A DNA stretch of 64,000 nt from the NCBI GenBank assembly GCA_015065545.1, contig SVQA01000002.1, positions 124,001-188,000 of the forward strand. The letters run 5' to 3'. The stretch is from Oscillospiraceae bacterium (lineage in GTDB: Bacteria; Bacillota; Clostridia; Oscillospirales; Acutalibacteraceae). Below the pieces are notes generated by a model. The model was not told the origin of the DNA. It saw nothing but the letters and a program-made list of their open reading frames with translations, and searched no databases. The translations under genes and the position numbers were made by a program. Below, one piece after another: positions 1 to 8,389 of this stretch (position 1 is its first letter; every line of letters begins with the position of its first letter).

Positions 1-605
1 TGAAATCCGCCTACCAGAGCATAGGGCTTAAACCAGCTTGTAATATCCATAATGCCTTTGTGGGAACAGCCGCTTATAAGGATTTCTTTGCCATTTTCCT
101 TAATAAGCAGATATTGCTCGTGGCGAAAATCGTCGGGAACAAACCTTCCGTTTTGTACCATATTAAGTCCGAAACTGCCAAGGTCGAAAGATTTTTCTTT
201 TTCGTTGCAGGTGAAAAGGCAAAGCTCTTCATCAATCTTAAAAGCATCCTCTGTAAAAACAAGTCGGGGCTTGTCTTCAAGAGCGGTGTCAAGACCGATA
301 TACTTATCTTTGCCGTTGTAGTGAGGCTCAAAGGCGTGTTTGTTAATATACACGGGAGCGGTTTTGTTGAGCTCAAGAAAATGTGCAAGTCCGCCGCCGT
401 GGTCGTAGTGTCCGTGAGAGATAAGAGCGAGGTCTGCTTGCGTTAAATCTATTCCGAGCTTTTCTGCGTTTTTTATAAACAAATCACTTTGACCCGTGTC
501 AAAGAGTATATTATGCCTTTCTGTTTCGATGTAAAGCGAAAGTCCGTGCTCTGCCTCTAAATCTGTGGATGTTGTGGTGTTTTCTGCAAGTACTGTTATT
601 TTCAT
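1..605 (-). CDS. Metallo-beta-lactamase-fold hydrolase (3' end outside window)
   Basis: About 201 residues are visible; the C-terminus lies beyond the window edge. The ATG at 603-605 follows a GGGAG ribosome site. The metal-binding motif H-G-H-Y-D-H is at residues 64-69, followed by GGG, and a second metal-ligand segment (SGCSHKG) lies near residue 180. This layout resembles the subgroup annotated as 7,8-dihydropterin-6-methyl-4-(beta-D-ribofuranosyl)aminobenzene-5'-phosphate synthase-like hydrolases. There is no signal peptide, so it is probably cytoplasmic. Its substrate cannot be read from the sequence. It is divergent from the MATE exporter gene. Confidence 0.85.
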   Translation of the reverse strand, partial: MKITVLAENTTTSTDLEAEHGLSLYIETERHNILFDTGQSDLFIKNAEKLGIDLTQADLALISHGHYDHGGGLAHFLELNKTAPVYINKHAFEPHYNGKDKYIGLDTALEDKPRLVFTEDAFKIDEELCLFTCNEKEKSFDLGSFGLNMVQNGRFVPDDFRHEQYLLIKENGKEILISGCSHKGIMDITSWFKPYALVGGF

Positions 606-680
606 ATCTATCTCCCAAAGGTGTGGTTTGCTTTATTATAGTTTTTTGTTTGAAAAAAATCAACATCCCTTTTTATACCA

Positions 681-708
681 TTGTATTTGTCGAAATAATA
701 TGTATAAT
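681..708 (+). promoter_or_regulatory. Sigma-A-type promoter of the MATE gene
   Basis: TTGTAT at 681-686 and TATAAT at 703-708, 16-bp spacer, 30 bp ahead of the MATE start. Assigned by eye. Confidence 0.5.
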
Positions 709-737
709 GTAGATATATTCAGTAAGGGGTATAGAGG

Positions 738-2063
738 ATGAAAAAGCTTAAACTCTTTAACCTTGCCTGGCCTATATTTATTGAGACCGCGTTGTTTATG
801 CTTCTGGGTACGGTGGATGTTTTTGTTCTCAGTCGATACGATGATTTGGCGGCATCCTCGGTAAATGCAGCTAATCAGGCAATTTCAATTACGACAATAG
901 TATTTACTGTGATTTCCACCGCAAGTGCGGTTATGATTTCCCAGTATCTTGGTGCAAAGAAGGAGAAGTCTGCCTCTCGTGTATCGGCATTATCGATGGC
1001 GTTTCATCTGATTTTTGGCGTGATTATCAGCTGTGTCTTTCTGCTTTTTGGCACACCGATACTCAAGTTCATTGGTGCCAAGGGAGAGGTGCTACGCTTT
1101 GCCGGTGAGTATCTTTCTATAGTTGGCGGATTTGTGTTTATGCAGGCACTTCTGAGCAGTATGTCTGTAATTATCCGTAACCATGGGATGACAAAGGTTT
1201 CAATGTATGTTACCGTGGGAATGAATGTGATAAACACAGCTCTGGATGTTATTTTTGTGCTTGGTCTTTTCGGGCTTGAGCCGATGGGTGTTCGGGGTGT
1301 TGCCATAGCTACTACTTTCAGCCGACTTTGCGGAGTAGTTGTTTTAGCGATGGTATTATTTAAGAAGGTAGAAAAGCCCTCAATATTTAAACTTCTGAAG
1401 CCCTTGCCCAAAGAAGATATAAAGAATATTGTGAAAATCGGTGTACCTGCGGCTATGGAGACATTTCTCTATAATGTTTCCCAGCTTATTATTACCTCCA
1501 TTGTTCTAAATTGCCTTACAGAAGCAGAGCTTATAGCCAAGACCTACCTGCATAATATTACAATGTTCTTCTACATTTTTGCAGTATCAATAGGTCAGGC
1601 ATCTCAGATTCTTATGGGGCATCTTGTGGGTGCAAAGCAGTACGATAAAGCCCAGAAGCAAGCCTATAAATCCTATGGGCTGGCACTTATGGTTGTTATG
1701 ACGGTAAGTGTGGTGGGAGTGATTTTCAGAAAAAGCCTTATGGATATTTTCACGGATAATCCGCAGGTTATTGCACTTGGTGCCAATGTTCTGTTTATAA
1801 ATCTTGCCCTTGAATTGGGAAGAACCTCGAACCTGGTGCTTATTGCGTGCCTGCGAGGAAGCGGAGATGTTTTTTACCCTACACTTTGTGCAATATTTTC
1901 AAACATCATAATAAGCACTCTTGGTTCTTATCTTTTTGCCGTTGTATTCGGTATGGGTATCTACGGCTTGTGGATTGCTATTGCGGCAGACGAATGTGTC
2001 AGGGGTGTTCTGATGTTCCTTCGTATACGAAGCGGAAAGTGGAAGACCAAAAGTTTAACGTAA
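738..2063 (+). CDS. MATE family multidrug/cation exporter
   Basis: 441 residues, the usual MATE length, almost entirely hydrophobic with about 12 membrane segments arranged as two halves. It opens with a MATE-like N-terminus (LAWPIFIETALFMLLGTVDV) in which helix 1 carries the P-x-x-x-E pattern. Family members export drugs or metabolites by Na+ or H+ antiport across the cytoplasmic membrane; the substrate is unknown here. AAGGGG lies upstream of the ATG. The ComEA-like gene follows 10 bp after the stop, so the two are probably co-transcribed. Confidence 0.92.
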   Translation: MKKLKLFNLAWPIFIETALFMLLGTVDVFVLSRYDDLAASSVNAANQAISITTIVFTVISTASAVMISQYLGAKKEKSASRVSALSMAFHLIFGVIISCVFLLFGTPILKFIGAKGEVLRFAGEYLSIVGGFVFMQALLSSMSVIIRNHGMTKVSMYVTVGMNVINTALDVIFVLGLFGLEPMGVRGVAIATTFSRLCGVVVLAMVLFKKVEKPSIFKLLKPLPKEDIKNIVKIGVPAAMETFLYNVSQLIITSIVLNCLTEAELIAKTYLHNITMFFYIFAVSIGQASQILMGHLVGAKQYDKAQKQAYKSYGLALMVVMTVSVVGVIFRKSLMDIFTDNPQVIALGANVLFINLALELGRTSNLVLIACLRGSGDVFYPTLCAIFSNIIISTLGSYLFAVVFGMGIYGLWIAIAADECVRGVLMFLRIRSGKWKTKSLT

Positions 2064-2073
2064 GAGGTTTTGT

Positions 2074-2424
2074 ATGAAGAAAAATCTGTTCAAAGAGTAT
2101 CCTGAACGGGTGTTGGGTGCTCTGGTGCTTTTTGTCATAGGGGTGGTAGTGCTGGCGGCTTTTTTGTCAGGAGCTTTGGGTTATCGCCATATTCCTGCCA
2201 AGGCGTCCTTTGCAGGAGATAAGACTTCTGTTATCCTTAACATCAACACAGCAAGTGAGGAAGAACTCAAACAGCTTGACGGGGTGTCGGATGTGATTGC
2301 CAAAAGAATTGTTCTGTACAGAGAAGAAAACGGAAAATTCGGCACAGTTGAGGATTTAATGAAGGTTGAGGGCATAGGCGAAAAGAAGCTTCAGAGCATT
2401 CGCAACTACGTAACTGCAGAATAA
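2074..2424 (+). CDS. Small ComEA-family helix-hairpin-helix protein
   Basis: 116 residues. An N-terminal membrane segment (about residues 14-35) is followed by a short linker and a C-terminal HhH domain (about 56-116) containing NINTASEEEL, LDGVSDVIAKRI and VEGIGEKKL. This is the DNA-binding half of ComEA, the membrane-anchored DNA receptor of competence. The SLBB-type domain usual in ComEA between anchor and HhH is absent, so it is a short variant. No comEC or other competence gene is nearby. A DNA-uptake role is inferred from family only; it could be a stand-alone membrane DNA-binding protein. Confidence 0.8.
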   Translation: MKKNLFKEYPERVLGALVLFVIGVVVLAAFLSGALGYRHIPAKASFAGDKTSVILNINTASEEELKQLDGVSDVIAKRIVLYREENGKFGTVEDLMKVEGIGEKKLQSIRNYVTAE

Positions 2425-2430
2425 AAAAGA

Positions 2431-2459
2431 AAGGTTCCATCTTTAACTGATGGAACCTT
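2431..2459. terminator. Bidirectional terminator between convergent genes
   Basis: An 11-bp perfect stem (AAGGTTCCATC / GATGGAACCTT) with a 7-nt loop, A-rich on the left and T-rich on the right, between the stops of the ComEA-like and PAP2 genes. Confidence 0.8.
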
Positions 2460-2466
2460 TTGTGCT

Positions 2467-3021
2467 TTAAGCCAGTTGAAGCTGAAAAATATTTTTAACT
2501 ATAGAATCAAACAAAGAAACCGAAGCAAATCCGCAGACAAGACCGAGAACGATTCCTGCAAAAACATCGGTAAAGTAGTGTACCCTCAGATAAAGCCTGC
2601 TGAAAGCAATAAGCGATGCAAGTATAAGAACGGGAATAAGGATAAAAATATTGCATCGTATCAGAACAACTGCAACCACAGAGAAGGAAGAAGCCGAGTG
2701 ACCCGAAGGGAATGAGTAATATTTGGGTCGCTTGATAATCTGTTCGTTATCGGGAATCTGCTCGCTGGGGCGGATTCTGCACACCAGATGCTTTATGGTG
2801 ATTTCGCCCACAAGCCAGGCAATAAAGATGCCGAAAGGAATGTTGAGTGCGGTGTCAAGATGCCCTTCAATGAAGAAGAAGGGAATGCACATTGCAAACC
2901 ATACCATTCCGCCGGTTCCCAAAGTGGTGATAACTGCCATTATTCTGTTGTTGGTGCGATTATGGAGCTTTTTGATTTTTCTTAAAATCAAAGCATCCAT
3001 TTTACGGAGCTTTTTTATCAT
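2467..3021 (-). CDS. PAP2-family membrane phosphatase
   Basis: 184 residues with about five membrane segments. All three PAP2 signature blocks are present: K77-x6-RP (84-85), PSGH at 105-108, and SR (141-142)-x5-H148-x3-D152. The family removes phosphate from lipid phosphates such as phosphatidic acid or undecaprenyl pyrophosphate at the outer membrane face. The actual substrate cannot be told; undecaprenyl-pyrophosphate recycling is a reasonable guess. A GAGGA ribosome site precedes the ATG. It lies about 110 bp downstream of spoVAD in the same direction. Confidence 0.9.
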   Translation of the reverse strand: MIKKLRKMDALILRKIKKLHNRTNNRIMAVITTLGTGGMVWFAMCIPFFFIEGHLDTALNIPFGIFIAWLVGEITIKHLVCRIRPSEQIPDNEQIIKRPKYYSFPSGHSASSFSVVAVVLIRCNIFILIPVLILASLIAFSRLYLRVHYFTDVFAGIVLGLVCGFASVSLFDSIVKNIFQLQLA

Positions 3022-3129
3022 ACCAAATCCTCAAAATAAAGCCATTGTGGTCAGTTGGTTTATCTTACATAAAAATATTATATCACAAGACTTACATTTT
3101 GAAAACACTTTTTTGCAAGGAATATAGTT

Positions 3130-4149
3130 TTATTTGCATCCTGTTGACAGTTCTACCAGATGAGCAATAGAAGGAATGGACTGTCCCTGTTGGCAGGCTG
3201 TAGGGTTCATAAGGGCACCTGTTGCAATGAACAGGATGCTTCTGAGCTCTCCTGTTTCAAGCTTTGGAAGAATATAGGAGCAAAGCACCGAGGCGGCACA
3301 ACCGCAACCGGAACCGCCCGCGTGTACATCCTGTGTCTGTCGGTTATATATCAAAAGTCCGCAGTCCTTGTGTTTATCTTTAATGTTAAGCCCTGATTCG
3401 TCGGTCAGCTTGTAAAGAAGATTTGAGCCCACTACCCCTAAATCTCCTGTGAAGATTGCGTCGAACTCGGAAGGCGTTTTCCCCGTGTCTTTAAAATAGT
3501 CCATTATAGTTCTTGCCGCAGCAGGAGCCATAGCCGCTCCCATATTGTTTGCATCGGTAATGCCCGGGTCTGTAATTCTGCCTACGGTAATTGCATCAAC
3601 AGAGGGCATACTCGGCTTTTCTTTTCCTAAGACACAACATCCTGAGCCTGTTACGGTCCATTGAGCAGTAGGAGTACGTTGACCGCCGTATTCAAGAGGA
3701 AATCTGTATTGCCTTTCTGCCGCACAAAAGTGTGAGGAGCTTGCCGCCGCACAGAAGGAAGCGGCTCCCGAAGCGAGAGTAATTGCTGACATTAAAAGGG
3801 ATTGTGCCATAGTGGAGCAAGCTCCGTACTGACCGAGATAAGGAATAGAAAAATCCTTGAGTCCGTAGCTTGAGGATATGCACTGGTTAAGCAAATCTCC
3901 TGCAAAAACATAGTCAATATCTTCGGAAGAAAGGGTGGATTTACCCAAAGCAATTGATAAGGCTTCTTTTAAGAACATACTTTCAGCCTGCTCCCAGGTG
4001 GGCATTCCTGCTTTCGGGTCATGGAAGATTTTATCAAAGCAATTTCCCAGCGGTCCTTCGTATTCCTTTTTACTTCCAACTGCGGCATAGCCGAGAATAT
4101 TTATTCTGCCATCCGTCAGAGTGGTGTATCTGCCTTTTCGTTTTATCAT
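3130..4149 (-). CDS. spoVAD: Stage V sporulation protein AD
   Basis: 339 residues, full family length, soluble, with the thiolase-like fold of SpoVAD. Recognisable blocks include DYVFAGDLLNQC, YGACSTMAQS, FCAAASSSHFCAAERQYR and VTGSGCCVLG. SpoVAD binds dipicolinic acid and is part of the SpoVA channel that moves it into the forespore and out at germination. It is normally encoded between spoVAC and spoVAE. Here it stands alone between VanW and PAP2 genes, and spoVAE is about 25 kb away. Its ribosome site GGGAG lies in the 3' arm of a hairpin (see 4154-4198). The identification is secure; expression control is inferred. Confidence 0.96.
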   Translation of the reverse strand: MIKRKGRYTTLTDGRINILGYAAVGSKKEYEGPLGNCFDKIFHDPKAGMPTWEQAESMFLKEALSIALGKSTLSSEDIDYVFAGDLLNQCISSSYGLKDFSIPYLGQYGACSTMAQSLLMSAITLASGAASFCAAASSSHFCAAERQYRFPLEYGGQRTPTAQWTVTGSGCCVLGKEKPSMPSVDAITVGRITDPGITDANNMGAAMAPAAARTIMDYFKDTGKTPSEFDAIFTGDLGVVGSNLLYKLTDESGLNIKDKHKDCGLLIYNRQTQDVHAGGSGCGCAASVLCSYILPKLETGELRSILFIATGALMNPTACQQGQSIPSIAHLVELSTGCK

Positions 4150-4153
4150 AAAG

Positions 4154-4198
4154 AAAACTCCCTTTGCGTTTTTAGTAGCATTTGCAAAAGGGAGTTTT
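4154..4198 (-). promoter_or_regulatory. Hairpin that contains the spoVAD ribosome-binding site
   Basis: AAAACTCCC (4154-4162) pairs with GGGAGTTTT (4190-4198), extended by TTTGC/GCAAAA with one bulge. On the minus strand the 3' arm carries AAAGGGAG, the spoVAD Shine-Dalgarno, 7 nt before its ATG. The hairpin follows the VanW stop, so it may also act as a weak terminator. A SigG-like pair (TGAAT near 4201-4205, GCTACTA near 4173-4179) brackets the 5' arm, but its spacing of about 20 bp is longer than the usual 17-18. Confidence 0.55.
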
Positions 4199-4219
4199 TA
4201 ATTCATATATATGTTTTAA

Positions 4220-5803
4220 TCAGTACTCAATGGGTTGAGTTGGGGTTGTAACAACAGGAGCAGGGGGAGTTATGGGCACTGTAACTTCGGAAGAGGGAGG
4301 GGTAATTACAGGCTTTGTTGTGGGCTGTGTTACAGGCTTTTGAGTTGTGTTGGGATTTGTTGGGGCAGGTGTTGTGGGTTTGGCTGTAGGTTTGTTTGAG
4401 GGCTTTGTGGGCTCTGCAGTGCTTGAGGATGATGTGTTCTCGCTGGGTGATTTGTAGTGGTATGTAGAGCTGTGGAGCTGTTCCTCAAGTACAACCTTGC
4501 CGTTTTTGTAGAAAGTTCTTGTAGCGCCTGCACGATAGTAGTTTTCGTTAGGGTTTGCATCGTAAATATAGGAATCAACAACAACCTTGTCAAAGGAGGG
4601 GTCCTGATAGCCATAGATGTTACAGTAGAGTGTAACACCCTCCATATAGCACTCCATATACATAGGATATTCTGTGGGATTCTTGAGCTTAAGGTCAAGG
4701 TTGGGATAATCGATGGTTGCGTCAAGACCTGCGGGAGCGTATGTGGACTGGAAGTAGTGGCAGTAGCGCTCAACGATTTCCATATTAGTTCTGATTGCGG
4801 CATTGTAGATGGTTGTGCTGGACTGACAAAGACCGCCGCCTATACCGGGTACAAGCTCACCGCCTATGATAACTGTTGCGGGACGATAACCGAGGGATGT
4901 CAGGTTACTGTTGCCTGTGCAGGCATTGAAAGACCAGACCTCGCCGGGAAGAATAACGGAGCCGTTGCAGGAATCAAGAGCAAGCTTCATATTGTGATTT
5001 CCGTCTGCAGTGTTTGTGGAAACGGTGTGAAAGGAAGAAAGTCTTGTGATTTTGCCGTTAAGCTCGGTGTGTGTAACATCGGGCTTGATGCTTTCAACCT
5101 CTGCGGTAATTTCGTTCTTTGCTTCTTCGCCCTTTGCGAGAGCATTAACTGCAGCTGTAATTTCATTTGTAAGCTTTTCCTGATTAAGCTTTTTGCCGTC
5201 TGTTCCCTTTGTTATGGTAGCTTTGCCGTTCTTTATGCCGCCGATTGAAGCATTAACAGGTTCGCAGTCTGTAAGCTCTGCAAGCTTTTTCACCTCAGTA
5301 TCTACGGAAGCTTTGCTAACCTCAAAGGTAAGATCAAAGGTTTTTGAGGTGTTTTCTTTATTCTCGGAAGAAGCTTTTTTGTCATTGTAAAGCTTTGCAT
5401 CCAGAAGGAGCTTTTCGATGTTGTTATCAAACTCAAAGCTCTCACGGTTTAAGCTGTGCTTATCTTCACCGATTACAACTGTAATATCAAAATCTTTGAT
5501 AAGAGTTTCGATTTCGGTGTTTGCAATCTCTCTTGCTTCCTTAAAGGTTTTATTGCTTATGTCAGCTTTGCCGATAAATATACCGTCAGAGAAGGTGTAT
5601 TTTTCTTCGTCAATCTGCTCCGGAGAAGGAACTGTAGAGGTAGCAGAAGAGTTCTCTGTGGCAGAGTTTGAGCCTTCACCGCTCTGACATCCTGCAAGAA
5701 TAAAGGTAATCAGGATAACACAAAAACACATTGTAAAAGCGGAGAAGAGAACACCCTTTGAGAGTTTATTCAGTTTTATCTCGAAACTGTTGTTCTTTTT
5801 CAT
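4220..5803 (-). CDS. VanW-domain lipoprotein with proline/threonine-rich tail
   Basis: 527 residues from the ATG at 5801-5803, chosen because GAGGT lies 8 nt before it; an upstream ATG at 5818 overlaps that ribosome site. A lipobox (ILAGC) marks a lipoprotein. Residues of about 60-250 fit the putative peptidoglycan-binding repeats that often precede VanW. The VanW domain follows (about 255-395; NACTGNSNLTSLGYRPATV, IGGGLCQSSTTIYNAA). The last 90 residues are a low-complexity Pro/Thr/Ser tail of wall-spanning type. VanW's biochemical role is unknown despite its presence in some vancomycin-resistance clusters; a cell-wall role is inferred. Confidence 0.9.
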   Translation of the reverse strand: MKKNNSFEIKLNKLSKGVLFSAFTMCFCVILITFILAGCQSGEGSNSATENSSATSTVPSPEQIDEEKYTFSDGIFIGKADISNKTFKEAREIANTEIETLIKDFDITVVIGEDKHSLNRESFEFDNNIEKLLLDAKLYNDKKASSENKENTSKTFDLTFEVSKASVDTEVKKLAELTDCEPVNASIGGIKNGKATITKGTDGKKLNQEKLTNEITAAVNALAKGEEAKNEITAEVESIKPDVTHTELNGKITRLSSFHTVSTNTADGNHNMKLALDSCNGSVILPGEVWSFNACTGNSNLTSLGYRPATVIIGGELVPGIGGGLCQSSTTIYNAAIRTNMEIVERYCHYFQSTYAPAGLDATIDYPNLDLKLKNPTEYPMYMECYMEGVTLYCNIYGYQDPSFDKVVVDSYIYDANPNENYYRAGATRTFYKNGKVVLEEQLHSSTYHYKSPSENTSSSSTAEPTKPSNKPTAKPTTPAPTNPNTTQKPVTQPTTKPVITPPSSEVTVPITPPAPVVTTPTQPIEY

Positions 5804-5990
5804 TATCGATGACCTCATTTTTTATATAATATTATAAGGCTTTGCGTACATTGTATATAATACATTATCTACCCGAAAAAATAAAGATATTATCAGCATT
5901 TTCCCTATGGTAAATCTTCCAAACTTATTAAGGTGATTTGCCTTTTTTTTGGATTCAATTGTTATTTTGAGATAAAATCCGACAAGGTGG

Positions 5991-6019
5991 TTGAATTTTG
6001 CTTCGAAAAGCATTAAAAT
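5991..6019 (+). promoter_or_regulatory. Sigma-A-type promoter of the serpin operon
   Basis: TTGAAT at 5991-5996, 17-bp spacer, TAAAAT at 6014-6019, 48 bp before the serpin ATG. The rest of the 5804-6067 gap is AT-rich with nothing else I can name. Confidence 0.55.
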
Positions 6020-6067
6020 TATAAAGTGAAATGGTTTCTTCTTAAAAAGAAGGAAACGGAGGTTTTT

Positions 6068-7342
6068 ATGAAACGTTTACTTTGCATTATTATATGCATT
6101 ATTATGGTGCTGATGCTTGTCGGTTGCAACAAAGAAAAGGGTGGCAGATCAGAGCATTCTTTGCTTTCGGATTATGAAAAATCAGAAAGTATACCCGAAT
6201 ATGACTTTGTGTCCGGTGAATATACAATGCCCGAAAATTTCGAGGGCTACAGCAAGGGTGCTATGGATTTTGCATTCTCTCTTTTGTCAGCGGCTTCAGA
6301 GGATGGAGAAAACTCGGTAATATCTCCCTTGTCTGTCTCCAATGTTTTGGCTTTAATTTTAAACGGTGCGGATACTGCTACCGAAAAGGAAATCCGTCAG
6401 ACAATTGCAGGAGTGGATACAGACACAATCAACCTCTGTAACCATTACATCAACAGCAGATTAAACACATTCAGCGGTGAGGAAGGCGGTTTTACGATTG
6501 CGGATTCCTTGTGGCTGGATGATTCCTTTGACGTAAAGGCGGCTTTCCTGCAGAATGCGGTTAATTACTATAATTCTGAGGTTATGAGAATCGACCTGCA
6601 AGATAAGGAAACACTCTCTGAAATAAACGATTGGATAAAGGATTATACCGACGACGAAATTTCGGATGTCATAAATAATATAGACGAGAATGCCCTTATG
6701 ATGCTTGTAAATGCTGTGTTTATGCAGGATGAATGGGCAACAGTCTATGAGGAGGAACAACTGGATAAGGGCGTTTTTCACGGCTCTAAGGGTGACACAG
6801 AAGCAACCTTTATGAATTCAATGGAGCACTATATAAGCTCCTCTTATGCACAAGGATTTATCAAAGGCTTTAAAAACCTTCCCCTTAAATTTGTAGCGCT
6901 TCTTCCCGAAGGGGATGTATCGGCAGAGGAGTTTGTAGAGAACTTTACCTCGGCAAGATGGCAGGAGCTTCTTGCTTCCCAGCAGGCAACTGCATTCTGC
7001 TCGGCTTTTCTTCCCGAGTTTAAGATTGATTTTGACGCAGAGCTTTCGGATGCTCTTAAGGATATGGGAATAAACAGAGCATTTGACAACAGTAAAGCGG
7101 ATTTCTCTCAGCTTAGCAATATGAGCAAACCCTTTGTTTCCGAGGTAAACCACAAAGCATTCATCGAAATCGGTCCTATGGGTGCAAAGGTAGGTGCGGC
7201 TACTGTGTCAGAGATGAAAGGTTCAGCGGCCCTTTCTGATGTTAAAGAGGTAAAGCTCAATAAACCCTTCGTTTTTGTTATCTGTGACAATGAGTCCGGT
7301 ATACCTGTGCTCACAGGTGTTGTAAACAATGTGTCAAAGTAA
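6068..7342 (+). CDS. Serpin-family protease inhibitor, lipoprotein
   Basis: 424 residues from the ATG preceded by GGAGG (an in-frame ATG at 6026 has no ribosome site). A signal peptide ends in a lipobox (LVGC), so the protein should be anchored outside the cell. The serpin core is clear: SVISPLSVSNVLALILNGAD near the start, LMMLVNAVFMQDEW mid-protein, and NKPFVFVICDNESGIPVLTG at the end. The reactive-loop hinge reads GAKVGAAT rather than the inhibitory consensus GTEAAAAT; small residues remain at P12-P9, so inhibition is possible but not assured. A rough count puts P1 at Ser in GSAAL. A hydrolase lipoprotein gene follows after 10 bp. Confidence 0.93.
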   Translation: MKRLLCIIICIIMVLMLVGCNKEKGGRSEHSLLSDYEKSESIPEYDFVSGEYTMPENFEGYSKGAMDFAFSLLSAASEDGENSVISPLSVSNVLALILNGADTATEKEIRQTIAGVDTDTINLCNHYINSRLNTFSGEEGGFTIADSLWLDDSFDVKAAFLQNAVNYYNSEVMRIDLQDKETLSEINDWIKDYTDDEISDVINNIDENALMMLVNAVFMQDEWATVYEEEQLDKGVFHGSKGDTEATFMNSMEHYISSSYAQGFIKGFKNLPLKFVALLPEGDVSAEEFVENFTSARWQELLASQQATAFCSAFLPEFKIDFDAELSDALKDMGINRAFDNSKADFSQLSNMSKPFVSEVNHKAFIEIGPMGAKVGAATVSEMKGSAALSDVKEVKLNKPFVFVICDNESGIPVLTGVVNNVSK

Positions 7343-7352
7343 GGTGTGGAAT

Positions 7353-8324
7353 ATGAAAAGGTTTTTATGTGTTGGCTTGGTTTTCTTCTTGTTGGCAGGG
7401 GTGCTTTGCGGTTGTAATTCAAAAGATACAGATGAGAATAAGAGCGGAACATCTTTTGATTTGACAGCTCCCGAAAAAGCAGACATAGACTGGTACGATT
7501 TTCCGGCTTATGAAAAGCGCGGATTGATTAAGGATATTAAAAAGCTTTCGGAGTTTTCAAAAAACTGCGAGGTTTATGAGTTTACATATCCTTCCGATAA
7601 ATATATGGTTAAGGGATTCATAGCAATTCCTGCAAAGTGTGTTGAAGAAGAAACACCCTTTGGCTGTGTTGTGTATAATCGCGGCGGCAACAGCAATATG
7701 GGCTTCCTTACAGGCGAGGAAATGGCGGCTATGTGCGTTGCTTCAAACAGAGTTGTAATCGGCTCCCAGTATAGAGGAGCTGACGGCTCTGAGGGCAAGG
7801 ATGAATTCGGCGGTGCAGACCTTAAGGATGTAACAGCCCTTATAGATTTGTGCGAAAAGGAGTTCCGCTTTGTAAATATAGAGAATCTCTGTATGGTGGG
7901 CATTTCCCGAGGCGGAATGATGTCTTATCTGGCGGCAAGGGATGACAAGAGAGTTAAAGGTATTGTTGCAATTTCGGCGGTTACAGATTTGGCGGCATCT
8001 TACAATGAACGTGAGGATATGCGTGATATTATGCACGATTGCATCGGCGGTTCACCCGAGGAACTGCCCGAGGAATATGCAAAGCGTTCTGCTGTAAACT
8101 TTGCAAAAGAACTTGATGTTCCCGTATTTATCATCCACAGCAAAGATGACGAGCTTGTTTCTTACTCTCAGGCAAAAACAATGAACGAATTGCTTAAAGA
8201 GACAAAGCACGGCTGTACAATGACAACACATCTGGATAATGTACACGGTTTGCATCCTGAAGATGCTGTAAGCATCGTGCAGTGGTTAGACCAGACCCTC
8301 TCTGCAAACCCTGTACAGAACTAA
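7353..8324 (+). CDS. Alpha/beta-hydrolase lipoprotein (prolyl-oligopeptidase / S9-like)
   Basis: 323 residues from the ATG at 7353 (AAGGTG upstream). The signal peptide ends in a lipobox (LCGC). The catalytic triad is visible: nucleophile Ser in GISRGG, Asp in HSKDDELV, and His in DNVHGLHP. The nucleophile elbow with following GGMMSYLAA resembles prolyl-oligopeptidase or acyl-peptidase relatives and dienelactone hydrolases. It is probably a surface esterase or peptidase. It is co-transcribed with the serpin, from which it is separated by 10 bp; a shared terminator follows at 8341-8381. Confidence 0.88.
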   Translation: MKRFLCVGLVFFLLAGVLCGCNSKDTDENKSGTSFDLTAPEKADIDWYDFPAYEKRGLIKDIKKLSEFSKNCEVYEFTYPSDKYMVKGFIAIPAKCVEEETPFGCVVYNRGGNSNMGFLTGEEMAAMCVASNRVVIGSQYRGADGSEGKDEFGGADLKDVTALIDLCEKEFRFVNIENLCMVGISRGGMMSYLAARDDKRVKGIVAISAVTDLAASYNEREDMRDIMHDCIGGSPEELPEEYAKRSAVNFAKELDVPVFIIHSKDDELVSYSQAKTMNELLKETKHGCTMTTHLDNVHGLHPEDAVSIVQWLDQTLSANPVQN

Positions 8325-8340
8325 TTTAATAAATGGCAAC

Positions 8341-8381
8341 AAAAAACGGTACATTCATTACGAATGTACCGTTTTGTTATG
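8341..8381. terminator. Bidirectional terminator, copy 1 of a 41-bp repeat
   Basis: A 14-bp perfect stem (AAAACGGTACATTC / GAATGTACCGTTTT) with a 5-nt loop, between the convergent hydrolase and LRR/dockerin genes. The 41-bp block recurs at 10333-10373 with one mismatch, in the loop. Confidence 0.85.
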
Positions 8382-8389
8382 GGTTGAAA

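Noticed and set aside
4173..4205. SigG promoter for spoVAD
   Set aside because: The -35 and -10 resemble the consensus but the spacing is about 20 bp, so I list it only as a possibility within the hairpin feature.
4457..5248. A 263-codon plus-strand frame
   Set aside because: It is antisense to the VanW gene; its cysteine-rich composition is typical of a reversed frame.
5822..6013. A 63-codon minus-strand frame ahead of the serpin
   Set aside because: It overlaps the serpin promoter, is AT-driven, and has no ribosome site or family features.
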